Below are positions 45,922 to 55,721 of a stretch of DNA of 64,000 nucleotides, piece after piece. The position numbers and the translations under genes are program-made. This DNA comes from Maricaulis sp. (lineage in GTDB: Bacteria; Pseudomonadota; Alphaproteobacteria; Caulobacterales; Maricaulaceae). The stretch's first letter is position 1, and every line of letters starts with the position of its first letter. Below the pieces are notes generated by a model. It was not told the origin of the DNA. It was given only the letters and a program-made list of their open reading frames with translations, and searched no databases. The stretch spans positions 1-64,000 of the forward strand of contig NZ_JAEPOL010000001.1 in NCBI RefSeq assembly GCF_017642925.1, given 5' to 3'.

Positions 45922-46557
45922 TCATTTCGCATCTGCCGCAAGACCCGCCCCGTGCGGGTCGAGCGGCCGGAAGCCCGAGAGCTTCCGCATCACCGTCGAA
46001 AAGGCCCGCGCCTGCGGTCCCTCCGACAGGGAGGCATGGACCACCGGACTGCGCCCCAGCGCCAGACCGATGGCTTCCGCCTCGAAACATCCCGCAACCG
46101 GGACATCGCCCCAGGCTGCGCGTGCCAGCCGGTCGAGTTTCGACCGGCCGTCCGCCGCCCCGTCCGACGCTTCGATGCGCCAGGCCGGGCGGGCGGCCTT
46201 GAGGGCGAGACGCACCGCGTCCTGCCCCACTGCAAGCTCGCCGGCCCGGCGCGCCAGCCCCATCAGGTTCAGCGCACGCTCGGCCAGAAGCCGTTCAATC
46301 GTCCCGGCGAAATCCTCCGGGACCGTGACCGGACCGCCAAAGGCCCGGTTGAATGCCTTGCGGGCCACCGCCCGCTCCACCGACGCACGGTCGGCGGAAA
46401 CCCAGGCACCGCGGCCCGGGAGTTTCGCGGCCAGGTCGGGCACCACGCTGCCATCCGGCGCGAGGGCGATGCGGACCAGGTCCGCCTCATCCCTCACCTC
46501 GCCGCTGGCGACGCAGCGCCGTTCACGCTCCCGGCCGCTGGCAGGAGACCTAGTCAG
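45922..46557 (-). CDS. YlxR (DUF448) fused to L7Ae-like domain, start uncertain
   Basis: RNA-binding protein of the nusA-infB operon, in the fused form common in alphaproteobacteria. The YlxR domain is complete only if the frame is read from upstream of the GTG at 46497: the conserved RRCVASGEVRDEADLVR begins 20 or so codons earlier. No ATG, GTG or TTG lies between that motif and the nusA stop. The CTG at 46557-46555, inside the nusA 3' end and after gaggag, is the best candidate start. The L7Ae-like part follows from LLAERALNLMGLARRAG. Coordinates use the CTG; a conservative annotation would start at 46497. Confidence 0.75.
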   Translation of the reverse strand: MTRSPASGRERERRCVASGEVRDEADLVRIALAPDGSVVPDLAAKLPGRGAWVSADRASVERAVARKAFNRAFGGPVTVPEDFAGTIERLLAERALNLMGLARRAGELAVGQDAVRLALKAARPAWRIEASDGAADGRSKLDRLARAAWGDVPVAGCFEAEAIGLALGRSPVVHASLSEGPQARAFSTVMRKLSGFRPLDPHGAGLAADAK

Positions 46558-48262
46558 TCTCCTTCTCCTCTTCGGCTGCCTCGTCGAGATCGAGACCCAG
46601 GGCCTCGGCCTCGGCTTCCAGAGCCGCCAGATCCATGTTCTCGACGTCGAACACGCCCTCGTCCCCGTCGTCAGCCTCGACCTCTTCGACCGCCGGCTGC
46701 GGCAGGTCTTCTTCAGAGATCCAGCCGGCCGCGACGCGGGCGCGCATGATCATCATCTCGGCATCGTCGGCGGACAGGTTGAAGTCTTCCAGGATGCCCG
46801 GCTCGCGCACGCGCTCGCCATTGCGGTTCTCGAACCAGCCACGCAGATCGTCGGTGACCAGGCCGGCCAGATCGTCGACCGTCTTGACGTCGTTCTCGCC
46901 GAACTTCACGGCCATCGCCAGGTCGACGCCCTCGATCTCGAGCACGCCGTCCTCGACGCCCAGCTCCTTGCGCTTGGCGTCCTGTTCGGCCGCCAGACGG
47001 TCCAGATAATCGCGGGCGCGGGCCTGGATTTCCTCGGCGGTGTCCTCGTCGAAGCCTTCGATCACGGCGATCTCGCCGAGGTCGACATAGGCGATTTCCT
47101 CGACGTCCGAGAAACCTTCCGTAGCCAGAAGTTGGGCAATGACCTCGTCGACATCAAGGGCCGCGATGAAGAGCTGGGTCCGCTCGGCGAATTCCTTCTG
47201 GCGGCGTTCGGACTCTTCTTCCTCGGTCAGGATGTCGATCGACCAGCCCGTCAGCTGCGAGGCCAGGCGGACATTCTGGCCGCGGCGGCCGATGGCGAGC
47301 GAGAGCTGCTCGTCCGGCACCACGACCTCGATGCGCTGGTCTTCCTCGTCGAGCACGACCTTGGCGACTTCCGCCGGCTGCAGGGCGTTGACGATGAAGG
47401 TGGCCGGATCGTCGGACCACGGGATGATGTCGATCTTCTCGCCGGCGAGTTCGGACACCACGGCCTGCACGCGCGAACCGCGCATACCGACACAGGCGCC
47501 GACCGGGTCGATCGAGCTGTCATTGGAAATCACGGCGATCTTGGCGCGCGAACCCGGGTCGCGGGCGACCGACGGGATCTCGATAATGCCTTCGTAGACT
47601 TCCGGCACTTCCTGGGCGAACAGGGCAGCCATGAAGTCCGGATGCGCCCGCGACAGGAATATCTGCGGACCGCGGACCTCTTCGCGCACATCGTAGATGT
47701 AGGCGCGCACGCGCTCATTGTTCTGCAGGTTCTCGCGCGGAATGCCGTCGGCGCGGCGGATAATGCCTTCGGCGCGGCCCAGATCGATGATCACATTGCC
47801 GTACTCGACGCGCTTGACGATGCCGGAGACGATTTCGCCGACACGGTCCTTGTATTCCTCGAACTGGCGCTGGCGCTCGGCTTCACGCACTTTCTGCGTG
47901 ATGACCTGCTTGGCGGTCTGCGAGGCGACGCGCCCGAACTCGATCGGCGGCAGCTCGTCGGAGAAGACGGTGCCGATCTCGGCGGTCTTGTCGATTTTCT
48001 GCGCGTCGGCCAGCGTGAGCTCCTGGCTCTCGTTCTCGACCTCTTCGACGACCGTCATGTTACGGGTCAGCGACAGCTCGCCCGTCTTCGGGTCGATCTT
48101 GGCGCGGATGTCGTTCTCGGCACCGTAGCGCGAGCGCGCAGCCTTCTGGATCGCTTCCTCGATGGCCTCGATGACGATGCTCTCGTCGATCGATTTCTCG
48201 GCAGCGACCGCACGGGCGATCTGCAGCAGCTCGAGCCGGTTGGCGCTAACACCAATGCTCAT
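46550..48262 (-). CDS. nusA: Transcription termination/antitermination factor NusA
   Basis: 570 residues. The N-terminal RNA-polymerase-binding domain (about 1-130) is followed by S1 ([27 protein letters not shown]), then KH1 and KH2 ([37 protein letters not shown]). Two acidic AR repeats follow, and the tail is highly acidic. Start at 48262 with aaaggga. It overlaps the candidate YlxR start by 8 bases and follows rimP by 31 bases, in the classical rimP-nusA-ylxR-infB order. Confidence 0.97.
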   Translation of the reverse strand: MSIGVSANRLELLQIARAVAAEKSIDESIVIEAIEEAIQKAARSRYGAENDIRAKIDPKTGELSLTRNMTVVEEVENESQELTLADAQKIDKTAEIGTVFSDELPPIEFGRVASQTAKQVITQKVREAERQRQFEEYKDRVGEIVSGIVKRVEYGNVIIDLGRAEGIIRRADGIPRENLQNNERVRAYIYDVREEVRGPQIFLSRAHPDFMAALFAQEVPEVYEGIIEIPSVARDPGSRAKIAVISNDSSIDPVGACVGMRGSRVQAVVSELAGEKIDIIPWSDDPATFIVNALQPAEVAKVVLDEEDQRIEVVVPDEQLSLAIGRRGQNVRLASQLTGWSIDILTEEEESERRQKEFAERTQLFIAALDVDEVIAQLLATEGFSDVEEIAYVDLGEIAVIEGFDEDTAEEIQARARDYLDRLAAEQDAKRKELGVEDGVLEIEGVDLAMAVKFGENDVKTVDDLAGLVTDDLRGWFENRNGERVREPGILEDFNLSADDAEMMIMRARVAAGWISEEDLPQPAVEEVEADDGDEGVFDVENMDLAALEAEAEALGLDLDEAAEEEKETD

Positions 48263-48293
48263 CGGGCAATCCCTTTTGCCGTAAACAGCGACA

Positions 48294-48833
48294 TCATTCG
48301 TCTCCTTCAGTCTGCGCGGGCGCATTGCCGCCGCGCGCTTTCAAATCCGCCTCGATCAAGGCGTCCGTGAGTACAAGTTTGGCATCCGCGATCCAGTCGA
48401 ACGGGATCAGCGCGGTGTCCTCTTCGCCATCCATGTCGAGGAGGACATTGCCGTCCTCGACACCGGCCAGCATGCCGCGGAAGCGCTTGCGGCCTTCCAC
48501 CATGCGATCCAGCTCGATCTTGGCCTCGTAACCCTCCCAGCGCGCGAAGTGCGCCAGCGTGGTCAGCGGCCGGTCGATACCCGGAGAGGATATCTCAAGA
48601 TCGTATTCTCCGGAAACGGGATCCTCGACCTCGAACACGTCGGACAGGGCGCGCGACAGGCGTGCGCAGTCGTCGACATCCACCCCGGTGCCGTCCAGCC
48701 GGTCGGTCATGATCTGAAGGCGCGGCTTCTTGCCGGACATGACGCGCACGCGCACGATTTCCAGGCCGAGCTCGGCAGCCACCGGGTCGACGAGGGCGAG
48801 AATGCGGGTGTCCTGCGGGGTCTTGGTCTTCAA
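48294..48833 (-). CDS. rimP: Ribosome maturation factor RimP
   Basis: Two-domain 30S assembly factor. About 179 residues from TTG at 48833. LALVDPVAAELGLEIVRVRVMSGKKPRLQIM fits the N-terminal domain and SRALSDVFEVEDPVSGEYDLEISSPGIDRPL the family core. The only in-frame GTG upstream (48923) lies at the predicted transcription start and would add unrelated residues, so the TTG is preferred although the ribosome-binding site is weak (ggag at 11 bases). First gene of the operon. Confidence 0.9.
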   Translation of the reverse strand: MKTKTPQDTRILALVDPVAAELGLEIVRVRVMSGKKPRLQIMTDRLDGTGVDVDDCARLSRALSDVFEVEDPVSGEYDLEISSPGIDRPLTTLAHFARWEGYEAKIELDRMVEGRKRFRGMLAGVEDGNVLLDMDGEEDTALIPFDWIADAKLVLTDALIEADLKARGGNAPAQTEGDE

Positions 48834-48851
48834 GGGACCCGTGTCTCCATC

Positions 48852-48884
48852 AACAAAAAGAGCGGCCGCCGGAAGCGACCGCTC
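48852..48884 (-). terminator. Leader terminator (possible attenuator) ahead of rimP-nusA
   Basis: On the minus strand GAGCGGTCGC (48884-48875), loop TTCCG, GCGGCCGCTC (48869-48860) then TTTTTGTT. The 10-bp stem has one G-U pair. It lies between the promoter at 48924-48952 and the TTG of rimP. This would end transcripts after roughly 60-70 nt unless antitermination occurs. The alternative is a short independent RNA. Confidence 0.65.
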
Positions 48885-48923
48885 GATAGCATCATCCGAT
48901 GCGATCGAACATGTAATGGGCAC

Positions 48924-48952
48924 CTTATACGCCCGAAGGGTCGATGATGCAA
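48924..48952 (-). promoter_or_regulatory. Promoter of rimP-nusA-ylxR-infB
   Basis: Minus strand: TTGCAT (48952-48947), 17-bp spacer, TATAAG (48929-48924). Immediately past the trmB stop. Predicted start near 48917, giving an untranslated leader of about 85 nt that contains the terminator hairpin. Confidence 0.6.
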
Positions 48953-48960
48953 GATGAGCG

Positions 48961-49650
48961 TCAGGAGCGCACGAAATCCATGAACACCGGCGCGCAGTCG
49001 CCCAGGCCCTTGGTTTCGTAGCGGGTGGTGATGTGGTCGGCCGGGGCGATGCGCCAGTCGTCGGCTTTTGCGGCCTGCCAGACAAAGCGGTCATCCTGCC
49101 GGAACTCGCTCATGCAGTGGTCGGCATAGGATTTCACATCCGTGGCGATGCGCAGCTGGCCGTCGGGCTTCAACAGCCGGGCGAAGGCGTCGCGCGTGGT
49201 CTGCTGCACGAAACGGCGCTTGGCGTGGCGCTTCTTGTGCCAGGGGTCCGGGAAAAGCAGGAAAATCCGGTCGAGACTGGCATCGGCAAAACGCGGCAGC
49301 AGCTCGCGCGCATCGGCGCGGGCCAGGCGGACATTCTCCAGACCCTGTTCGTCGATATAGGTCAGCGCCTTGGCGACGCCGTTGAGGAAGGGCTCGATGC
49401 CGATGAAGCCGGTCTCCGGCGCACGCGCGGCCTGGGCGGCAAGATGCTCGCCGCCGCCGAAGCCGATCTCCAGCACCTGCCGGCGGCAGTGCGGCAACAA
49501 CTCAGCCGCGTCCACCGGCCCGCTTTCAGGCAGGCCGATGCGCGGCAGGAGATCGTCGACCAGCCCCTGCTGGCGCGCCGAGAGCGGCTTGCCCTGGGCA
49601 CGGCCATACAGGCGGAATTCCGGTGCGTCCGGTTTCGGGGTCTTGCTCAT
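48961..49650 (-). CDS. trmB: tRNA (guanine-N7-)-methyltransferase
   Basis: SAM-dependent methyltransferase forming m7G46 in tRNA variable loops. 229 residues. SAM motif [10 protein letters not shown], then the [17 protein letters not shown] segment typical of TrmB and the final TRYETKGL motif. Start 49650 is chosen by similarity; the longer in-frame extension lacks support and no clear ribosome-binding site is seen. The rimP promoter starts at its stop, so the genes are separate units. Confidence 0.95.
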   Translation of the reverse strand: MSKTPKPDAPEFRLYGRAQGKPLSARQQGLVDDLLPRIGLPESGPVDAAELLPHCRRQVLEIGFGGGEHLAAQAARAPETGFIGIEPFLNGVAKALTYIDEQGLENVRLARADARELLPRFADASLDRIFLLFPDPWHKKRHAKRRFVQQTTRDAFARLLKPDGQLRIATDVKSYADHCMSEFRQDDRFVWQAAKADDWRIAPADHITTRYETKGLGDCAPVFMDFVRS

Positions 49651-49710
49651 GCGCGGGCATTTAGCGGTTTTGCGACCGCTTGACATCCCTTGCGTCGCAG
49701 ACCCGCCGCC

Positions 49711-50139
49711 TCAGTGCGCGAGCGCACCCTCATCGGCTTCGCTTGCCAGCGTGCGGACCAGTTCCAGAACGCGCCGCCGGACCTTGGAGTCCTGGATGCG
49801 CGAAAAGGCTTCGGCCAGCGACACACCGTCGGCGCTCTGGATGAAGTCGTAGACAACGGGCGTCTGGTCGCCTTCCGCCATGCCTGTGGCGGCCGATCGC
49901 TCGCCCAGCCCTTCGAAGAAGAACTGCACAGGCACGTCCAGCACGCGCGACAGCCGGTAGAGCCGGCTGGCGCCGACGCGGTTGGCGCCACGCTCGTATT
50001 TCTGGACCTGCTGGAAGGTGACACCCAGTTCGTCACCGAGCTTTTCCTGACTCATCTTGACCAGTTGGCGGCGCAACCGGATCCGAGCGCCGACATGGAC
50101 GTCGATCGGGTTGGGCCCTCTGGGATTCGCCTTGGGCAT
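49711..50139 (-). CDS. XRE/Cro helix-turn-helix regulator (PraR/PhrR-like)
   Basis: 142 residues. The DNA-binding domain NPIDVHVGARIRLRRQLVKMSQEKLGDELGVTFQQVQKYERG is highly conserved among alphaproteobacteria. The C-terminal part is a small dimerisation region with less conservation. Homologues are PraR/PhrR stress or adhesion regulators in rhizobia; the function in this group is unknown. It is preceded by lnt and followed by trmB on the same strand. Confidence 0.85.
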   Translation of the reverse strand: MPKANPRGPNPIDVHVGARIRLRRQLVKMSQEKLGDELGVTFQQVQKYERGANRVGASRLYRLSRVLDVPVQFFFEGLGERSAATGMAEGDQTPVVYDFIQSADGVSLAEAFSRIQDSKVRRRVLELVRTLASEADEGALAH

Positions 50140-50224
50140 TCAATTACCTCTTTGCCGGTTTGCCACCCCGCGGTGCCCTGATGATGCTATCACAACCCTT
50201 GCGTGATTTCACATCACTTTCAGT

Positions 50225-51832
50225 TCATGTTCGCATCGACAGCAGTCGGGCCACCGCCCGGCGGCGCAGGATCAGAACGCCGGCAAGAATTGTCAGGACA
50301 ACAATCCAGACCGGCACATCGCCCCACCACCCGTATAGAGGAACGCCCACAGGCCTCGGAAGGTTCACATCGCGAACACCTTCCTCACCCGGAGGAATTT
50401 CCACCCGGGTCCGGCCATGCGCATCGACCACGCCGGACACGCCCCGCGCGGCCGAGCGGATCATCGGCACTCCGGTCTCGATCGTCCGGTAACGCGCCTG
50501 GTTGAAATGCTGCCGCGGCCCGGCCGTCACCCCGAACCAGGCATCGTTGGAAATGTTGAGCAGCCAGGCCGGCCTGTCCGCTGCGGCGCGGACAAAGCCG
50601 GGGAAGATCGCCTCATAGCAGATCAGCGGCATCACGGGCGGCGCACCGGGCAGGTCCAGCGTCGTCGCACCCGGTCCCGGCGTGAACTGGTAGCGCGCGA
50701 ACTCGTCCAGCCCGACCGCGCGCAGGAGGCCGGTCAGCGGCACGATTTCGCTGAACGGTGTCAGGCGCACCTTGTCGTACAGGCTCTCCACCCGCGGCGA
50801 GCCGTTGGGGAAGCGCAGGCCGACCAGGGCGTTGTAGTAGGCGTACTCGCCATTGCCGTTGTCGGCACGGCGATTGATGCCGGCGACCAGGGTCTGGCCG
50901 GCGCGCAATTGCTGGCCGATCAGGGCGAGCGTCGCATCATCTTCCAGCATGAAGACCGGCAGCGCGCCTTCCGGCCAGATGACATGGGTGACGTCCGCCA
51001 GGCCCGGCTCGGCAGTCAGTTCGAGATAGCGGTCGCGCGTCATGGCCGCCCCGCCGGGTGCCCATTTTGCGCGCTGCGGGATGTCGGCATGGACCAGGCG
51101 CAGCCGGATGTCCGGCTGATAACCTGCATCGGCACCGGACAGGCGCAGCGCCCCGCCGCACAGCACGATCAGGCCGATTACCGCCCCGGCGATCACCGGC
51201 GCCAGGCTGGACAGGCGCAGGGGCCGTCCAATGGCGGCCGCCGGCGAGGCCAGGGTAAAAACCGTCAGGAAGGACAGGCCGTAAATCCCGAACCAGGCGG
51301 CCGCCTGGCTCATCGCGCCACCGGCCGGCCAGGCATAGCCGGGCAGGTTCCAGGGCAGGCCGCCAAAGAGATGTCCGCGCAGCCATTCGGTCACGGTGAG
51401 TACGGCGGCGAGGACCAGAACCCGCCAGGGCAGGCGCGGCGCGATCCAGGCCTGCAGCACGCCGGCCATCCCCCAGAACACGGCCAGCATGGCCGCAAAG
51501 GCCGGCACGGCCACCGGCACCATGAAGCCATAGCCCTCGCCGCGGGTCAGGAAGGCAAAGGCGATCCAGTAGGTGCCGGCGAGAAAATAGCCGAAGCCGA
51601 AGACGAAACCGCGCAGGAAGCCGGCCAGGGTGCGTTTGGGGTGACGCCGGGCACCGTCCAGGCTCCACACCAGCACACACAGGCCGACCGCCAGGGCCGG
51701 CCAGAAATGCAGCGGCGCCATCGCGGTCGCCGACACGGCGCCGGCTGCAAAGACCACGGCGAGATGCCGCCAGCCCTGACGGGCGGCAAGCCAGGCTCGC
51801 GGACGCCAGAGAGCGAGCCGGCGCCAGTTCAT
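50225..51832 (-). CDS. lnt: Apolipoprotein N-acyltransferase
   Basis: Final enzyme of lipoprotein maturation, transferring an acyl group to the N-terminal cysteine. 535 residues. The N-terminal multi-helix region is followed by a periplasmic nitrilase domain. Catalytic residues are the Glu in VIWPEGALP, the Lys in YDKVRLTPFSE and the Cys in PLICYEAIFPG. Its start overlaps the corC stop by 4 bases; it is last in the miaB-phoH-ybeY-corC-lnt order, known in many proteobacteria. Confidence 0.95.
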   Translation of the reverse strand: MNWRRLALWRPRAWLAARQGWRHLAVVFAAGAVSATAMAPLHFWPALAVGLCVLVWSLDGARRHPKRTLAGFLRGFVFGFGYFLAGTYWIAFAFLTRGEGYGFMVPVAVPAFAAMLAVFWGMAGVLQAWIAPRLPWRVLVLAAVLTVTEWLRGHLFGGLPWNLPGYAWPAGGAMSQAAAWFGIYGLSFLTVFTLASPAAAIGRPLRLSSLAPVIAGAVIGLIVLCGGALRLSGADAGYQPDIRLRLVHADIPQRAKWAPGGAAMTRDRYLELTAEPGLADVTHVIWPEGALPVFMLEDDATLALIGQQLRAGQTLVAGINRRADNGNGEYAYYNALVGLRFPNGSPRVESLYDKVRLTPFSEIVPLTGLLRAVGLDEFARYQFTPGPGATTLDLPGAPPVMPLICYEAIFPGFVRAAADRPAWLLNISNDAWFGVTAGPRQHFNQARYRTIETGVPMIRSAARGVSGVVDAHGRTRVEIPPGEEGVRDVNLPRPVGVPLYGWWGDVPVWIVVLTILAGVLILRRRAVARLLSMRT

Positions 51833-52731
51833 GATCCGGATCCGGCTCCCTCTGCCGCCGGTGTTACCGAAGGCTTGGGTTTGCGATGTGCGGCGCGTAC
51901 GCGCATCCGCTTGATGCGGCGGCTGTCGGCCTCGATCACCTCGAACTCATAGCCGGTCGGGTGACGGATTACCTCGCCGCGCTCGGGCACGCGGCCGATC
52001 AGGGTGAAGACCAGCCCGCCCAGGCTGTCGACATCCTCGTCCTCGTCCTCGGCGGCGATTTCCTCGCCGACGACGGCTTCGAAATCGTCGATCTCGGCGC
52101 GGGCGTCGACATCCCAGACGCCGGGACCGCGGGCGCGGATGGCCGGCGAATCCTCGTCGTCATGCTCGTCCTCGATATCGCCCACGATCGGCTCGATCAG
52201 GTCTTCCAGCGTCACCAGACCGTCGGTGCCGCCATACTCGTCAACCACCAGTGCCATGTGCATGCGGCGCCCCTGCATGCGGCGCAGCAGATCGCTGGCG
52301 CGCATCGAGGGCGGGGCGAACAGGAGCGGACGGCTGATGGCGGGCAGGATCTGTTTCTGCAGCCAGCCGGGCAGGCGCTCGCCATCCTCGCTCGGGGCGA
52401 GATGGCCGACCACATCCTTGATGTGTGCGACGCCGACCGGATCGTCCAGCGTTTCCCGGTAGATCGGAAGGCGCGAATGCGCGGCTTCGGCGAAACGCTG
52501 TGCCAGCTCGTCGAGCGGGGTGGAGACCTCGACGCCGATAATGTCGGCGCGCGGCACCATCACATCGGCAACGCGCAGCAGGTCCAGCGCATCCGCCTCG
52601 ATGGAGAGCGGCAGGGAAGCCGGAGCCGCCGGTGCGGCCGCCGCTGCGACGGGAGTTTGACCGCTTTTACCCAGAATGCGCCGGAACCAGGAGCGGCCCT
52701 CCGGGCCCGGCGTGGTAGGATTGTCAGCCAT
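51829..52731 (-). CDS. CBS-domain hemolysin/CorC family protein
   Basis: 300 residues. A low-complexity alanine-rich N-terminus (about 25-43) precedes two CBS domains (from VADVMVPRADIIGVEV, and ASDLLRRMQGRRMHMALVVDEYGGTDGLVTLEDL). The CorC/HlyC-type C-terminal domain follows (DSLGGLVFTLIGRVPERGEVIRHPTGYEFEVIEAD). No N-terminal DUF21 membrane domain, so it is the soluble CorC form, linked to metal ion efflux or homeostasis. Coupled to lnt. Confidence 0.92.
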   Translation of the reverse strand: MADNPTTPGPEGRSWFRRILGKSGQTPVAAAAAPAAPASLPLSIEADALDLLRVADVMVPRADIIGVEVSTPLDELAQRFAEAAHSRLPIYRETLDDPVGVAHIKDVVGHLAPSEDGERLPGWLQKQILPAISRPLLFAPPSMRASDLLRRMQGRRMHMALVVDEYGGTDGLVTLEDLIEPIVGDIEDEHDDEDSPAIRARGPGVWDVDARAEIDDFEAVVGEEIAAEDEDEDVDSLGGLVFTLIGRVPERGEVIRHPTGYEFEVIEADSRRIKRMRVRAAHRKPKPSVTPAAEGAGSGS

Positions 52732-52757
52732 TGTGTCTTCGATCGGGAAATTGTCGC

Positions 52758-53210
52758 TCAGGCGGCATAGGGATCAGCCACCCCCAGTCTGGCCAGCGCG
52801 CGGCGCTCCAGACCTTCCATGATTTCAGCCTCGTCGTCATCCTGGTGATCATACCCCTGCAAGTGCAGGAATCCATGGATGATTAAATGCCGCAGGTGAT
52901 CGGCGAGCGAGATTTCGCGCGCCTGCGCCTCGCGCGCCACAACACCGGCGGCCAGGGCGATATCGCCAAGGTGATTGTCGGCATGACCGCCGGAGGGGAA
53001 GGAGAGCACATTCGTGGGCCCTTCCCGGCCGCGGAATTCAGCATTCAGGGCCGCCACGGCATCGTCGCCGGTGAGCAGGATCGCCACCACGCCCGGGCTG
53101 CGCTCGTCGAGCTCTTCGCAAACGGCTTCAACGGCTTGCTCGGCGAGACGGGTCTTGCCGTCCAGCCCGTTCCAGGCCTCGTCCTCAACGATCAGGTCGA
53201 CAGCGTTCAT
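52758..53210 (-). CDS. ybeY: Endoribonuclease YbeY (rRNA maturation)
   Basis: 150 residues. Zinc-binding HGFLHLQGYDH motif near 112, preceded by TNVLSFPSG and LGDIALAAGVV. YbeY takes part in 16S 3'-end processing and ribosome quality control. It overlaps phoH by 4 bases, the usual phoH-ybeY order, and is followed by corC after 27 bases. Confidence 0.95.
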   Translation of the reverse strand: MNAVDLIVEDEAWNGLDGKTRLAEQAVEAVCEELDERSPGVVAILLTGDDAVAALNAEFRGREGPTNVLSFPSGGHADNHLGDIALAAGVVAREAQAREISLADHLRHLIIHGFLHLQGYDHQDDDEAEIMEGLERRALARLGVADPYAA

Positions 53211-54244
53211 CGGTCCGGTTTCGCCGTGCCGCTCGCGCGGCGCGCATCGTCCTCATAGGCTTCCACGATCCGGGCCACCAGATCGTGCCGGACCACATCA
53301 ACACGCGAAAACCGGCAGATGGCAACACCCTTCGTCTCCGACAGGATACCCAGCGCATGGCCGAGGCCGGACGGTTCGCGCGGATGCAGGTCGATCTGGC
53401 TGGGATCGCCGGTCACCGCCATGCGCGAGCCTTCGCCCAGGCGGGTCAGCACCATCTGCATCTGCGGCTTGGACGTGTTCTGCGCCTCGTCGACCACGAC
53501 AAAGGCGCGATTGAGTGTGCGGCCGCGCATGAAGGCGAGCGGGGCAACCTCGATCCGGCCGTCCTCGCGCATCTTCTCCAGCTCGTGACGCCCCAACGTG
53601 TCGGCCAGCGCATCCCAGACCGGCAGCAGATAAGGGTCGACCTTCTCGGTCAGATCGCCCGGCAGGAAGCCCAGCTTCTCGCCCGCCTCGACGGCGGGGC
53701 GGGTGATAATCAGCTTCTCGACCTTGCGCTGGACCAGCAGCGAGGCGCCATAGGCGACCGCCAGCAGCGTCTTGCCGGTGCCGGCCGGGCCGACGCCGAA
53801 AACCAGATCGTACGCCTTGTCATTCTTCAGGGCGCGCACGTATTCGCGCTGACCTTCGGTGCGGGCGATCAGGCTGGAGCCGCGCGGCACGCGGATCACG
53901 CCATCCTCGTTCCCGCCGGCGCGCTCGTCGGCATCGCGCAGGCGCAGAGCGGCGCGCACGGCCGCCTCGTCACAGGTCAGCCCGTGTTCCAGCGAGGCAT
54001 AGAGCCGCTTGAGCACGCGCTTGGCTTCGTCGCGCGCCGCGCCGTCACCGGCGGTGATGACGATCTGGCCGCCGCCGGGCGCCGACAGGCGTACGCCGAG
54101 TTCCTGCTCGATGAGGATCAGGAAGCGGTCGCCGGCGCCGGCCATGCCGCGCAGGCGCTCCTTGTCGTCAAAGAAGACCGTTTCCGAGGCTTCGCGCCGC
54201 GGCTTGGTTGCCCGGTTGCGGGGCGGTGTCTTGGCTGAACTCAC
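53207..54244 (-). CDS. PhoH-family ATPase
   Basis: 345 residues. P-loop [15 protein letters not shown] (about 152-166), [22 protein letters not shown] for Walker B and [11 protein letters not shown] as a sensor-like motif. The N-terminal region contains a KH-like segment. PhoH proteins are RNA-related ATPases, associated with YbeY. It starts in the last 4 bases of miaB. Confidence 0.93.
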   Translation of the reverse strand: MSSAKTPPRNRATKPRREASETVFFDDKERLRGMAGAGDRFLILIEQELGVRLSAPGGGQIVITAGDGAARDEAKRVLKRLYASLEHGLTCDEAAVRAALRLRDADERAGGNEDGVIRVPRGSSLIARTEGQREYVRALKNDKAYDLVFGVGPAGTGKTLLAVAYGASLLVQRKVEKLIITRPAVEAGEKLGFLPGDLTEKVDPYLLPVWDALADTLGRHELEKMREDGRIEVAPLAFMRGRTLNRAFVVVDEAQNTSKPQMQMVLTRLGEGSRMAVTGDPSQIDLHPREPSGLGHALGILSETKGVAICRFSRVDVVRHDLVARIVEAYEDDARRASGTAKPDR

Positions 54245-55611
54245 GCCGCGCTCCGTTCTCCGCCCGCCAGACGCCCGGCCAGCGCATTGCGGCTGGCGCG
54301 CTCGATAATGACATCGCCGATCTGGCCGATCATCCCGGCCGGCGCCTCGACATGGACAGCCTGCAGATAGGGGCTGCGGCCATGCAATTGCCCGTCCTGG
54401 CGGCCCGGCTTTTCAAACAGGACCGGCAGGGTGCGTCCGATCTGGCTTTCGTTGAAGGCGACCTGCTGGGCGTTGAGCAGATCCTGCAGCACGGCCAGAC
54501 GCTCGCCTTTCACGGCTTCGTCGATCTGGCCCATCATCGCGGCCCCGGGCGTGCCCGGACGGCGCGAATACTTGAAGGAGAAGCAGGAGGCGTAATTCAC
54601 CTCGCGCACCAGATCGAGCGTGGCCTGGAAATCGGCATCGGTCTCGCCGGGAAAGCCGACAATCATGTCGCCGGAAATCGCGATATCCGGCCGGGCCGCC
54701 CGCAGGCGCTCGATAATGGCGATATATTCCGCGGCCGTATGCTGACGGTTCATGACCTTGAGGATCTTGTCGGACCCGGCCTGCACCGGCAGGTGGAAAT
54801 AGGGCATCAGCTTGGGTTCGTCGGCAAAGGCCGCGATCAGATCGTCATCCATGTCGCGCGGATGCGAAGTGGTGAAGCGGATGCGCTCGATACCGCCGAT
54901 CAGGGCGATATGGCGCACCAGCTGACCCAGACCCCAGGCACCGTCGGCCTCGCGGCCGGACGGCGGCGCGCCGTGGAAGGCGTTGACATTCTGGCCCAGC
55001 AGCGTGACTTCGCGCACGCCCTTGGCCGCCAGGCCGCGCACTTCGGCAACGATCTGGTCGACCGGGCGCGACCATTCCGCACCGCGCGTATAGGGCACGA
55101 CGCAGAACGTGCAGAACTTGTCACAGCCTTCCTGCACGGTGACGAAAGCGGAATAGCCCTCGACCTGGCGCTCGCCGGCGAGACGGTCGAACTTGTCCTC
55201 GACCTCGAACTCGGTATCCAGCGCCTCGCCGCGGGCGCGGTGCGCCTGGGCGATCAGCTCGGGAAGCTTGTGATAGGTCTGCGGTCCGACGACGAGATCG
55301 ACGACCGGTGCGCGCTTCATGATTTCCGCGCCCTCGGCCTGGGCAACACAACCCGCCACGGCGATCGTCATGCCGCCGGATGCCGCCTTCTCGTCCTTCA
55401 GCGGACGCAGGCGGCCCAGTTCGGAATAGACTTTCTCGGCGGCCTTTTCGCGGATGTGGCAGGTGTTCAGGATCACCAGATCGGCGCCATCGGGCTCCTC
55501 GGCCGGCTCATAGCCAAGCGGGGCCAGCACGTCTCTCATCCGTTCGGAATCGTAGACATTCATCTGGCAGCCGTAAGTCTTGATGAAGAGACGTTTGCGC
55601 GTCGAACTCAT
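54241..55611 (-). CDS. miaB: tRNA-2-methylthio-N6-dimethylallyladenosine synthase
   Basis: Radical-SAM methylthiotransferase acting on A37 of tRNAs. 456 residues. N-terminal UPF0004 cysteines occur in [27 protein letters not shown] and AGCVAQAEG; the radical SAM CxxxCxxC is CDKFCTFC. The C-terminal TRAM domain covers about 375-440. First gene of the miaB-phoH-ybeY-corC-lnt set; a possible promoter lies upstream. Confidence 0.96.
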   Translation of the reverse strand: MSSTRKRLFIKTYGCQMNVYDSERMRDVLAPLGYEPAEEPDGADLVILNTCHIREKAAEKVYSELGRLRPLKDEKAASGGMTIAVAGCVAQAEGAEIMKRAPVVDLVVGPQTYHKLPELIAQAHRARGEALDTEFEVEDKFDRLAGERQVEGYSAFVTVQEGCDKFCTFCVVPYTRGAEWSRPVDQIVAEVRGLAAKGVREVTLLGQNVNAFHGAPPSGREADGAWGLGQLVRHIALIGGIERIRFTTSHPRDMDDDLIAAFADEPKLMPYFHLPVQAGSDKILKVMNRQHTAAEYIAIIERLRAARPDIAISGDMIVGFPGETDADFQATLDLVREVNYASCFSFKYSRRPGTPGAAMMGQIDEAVKGERLAVLQDLLNAQQVAFNESQIGRTLPVLFEKPGRQDGQLHGRSPYLQAVHVEAPAGMIGQIGDVIIERASRNALAGRLAGGERSAA

Positions 55612-55681
55612 GAAACCTTCAAAACCGCGTCCGGCGGTTCACCCAATCAGCGTCATCCGGCCCGCGGCCGGGAAGCGGGGC

Positions 55682-55710
55682 GTTATGATGGAAATGGGGC
55701 CGATAGGCAA
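55682..55710 (-). promoter_or_regulatory. Candidate promoter of miaB operon
   Basis: Minus strand TTGCCT (55710-55705), 17-base spacer, CATAAC (55687-55682). Four of six matches in each hexamer. About 70 bases before the miaB ATG, between the MFS stop and miaB. Confidence 0.35.
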
Positions 55711-55721
55711 GGCCCGCAAGA

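Noticed and set aside
48830-48850. Six-codon mini-frame ending on the rimP TTG
   Set aside because: It has no ribosome-binding site and such short frames arise by chance; not supported as a leader peptide.
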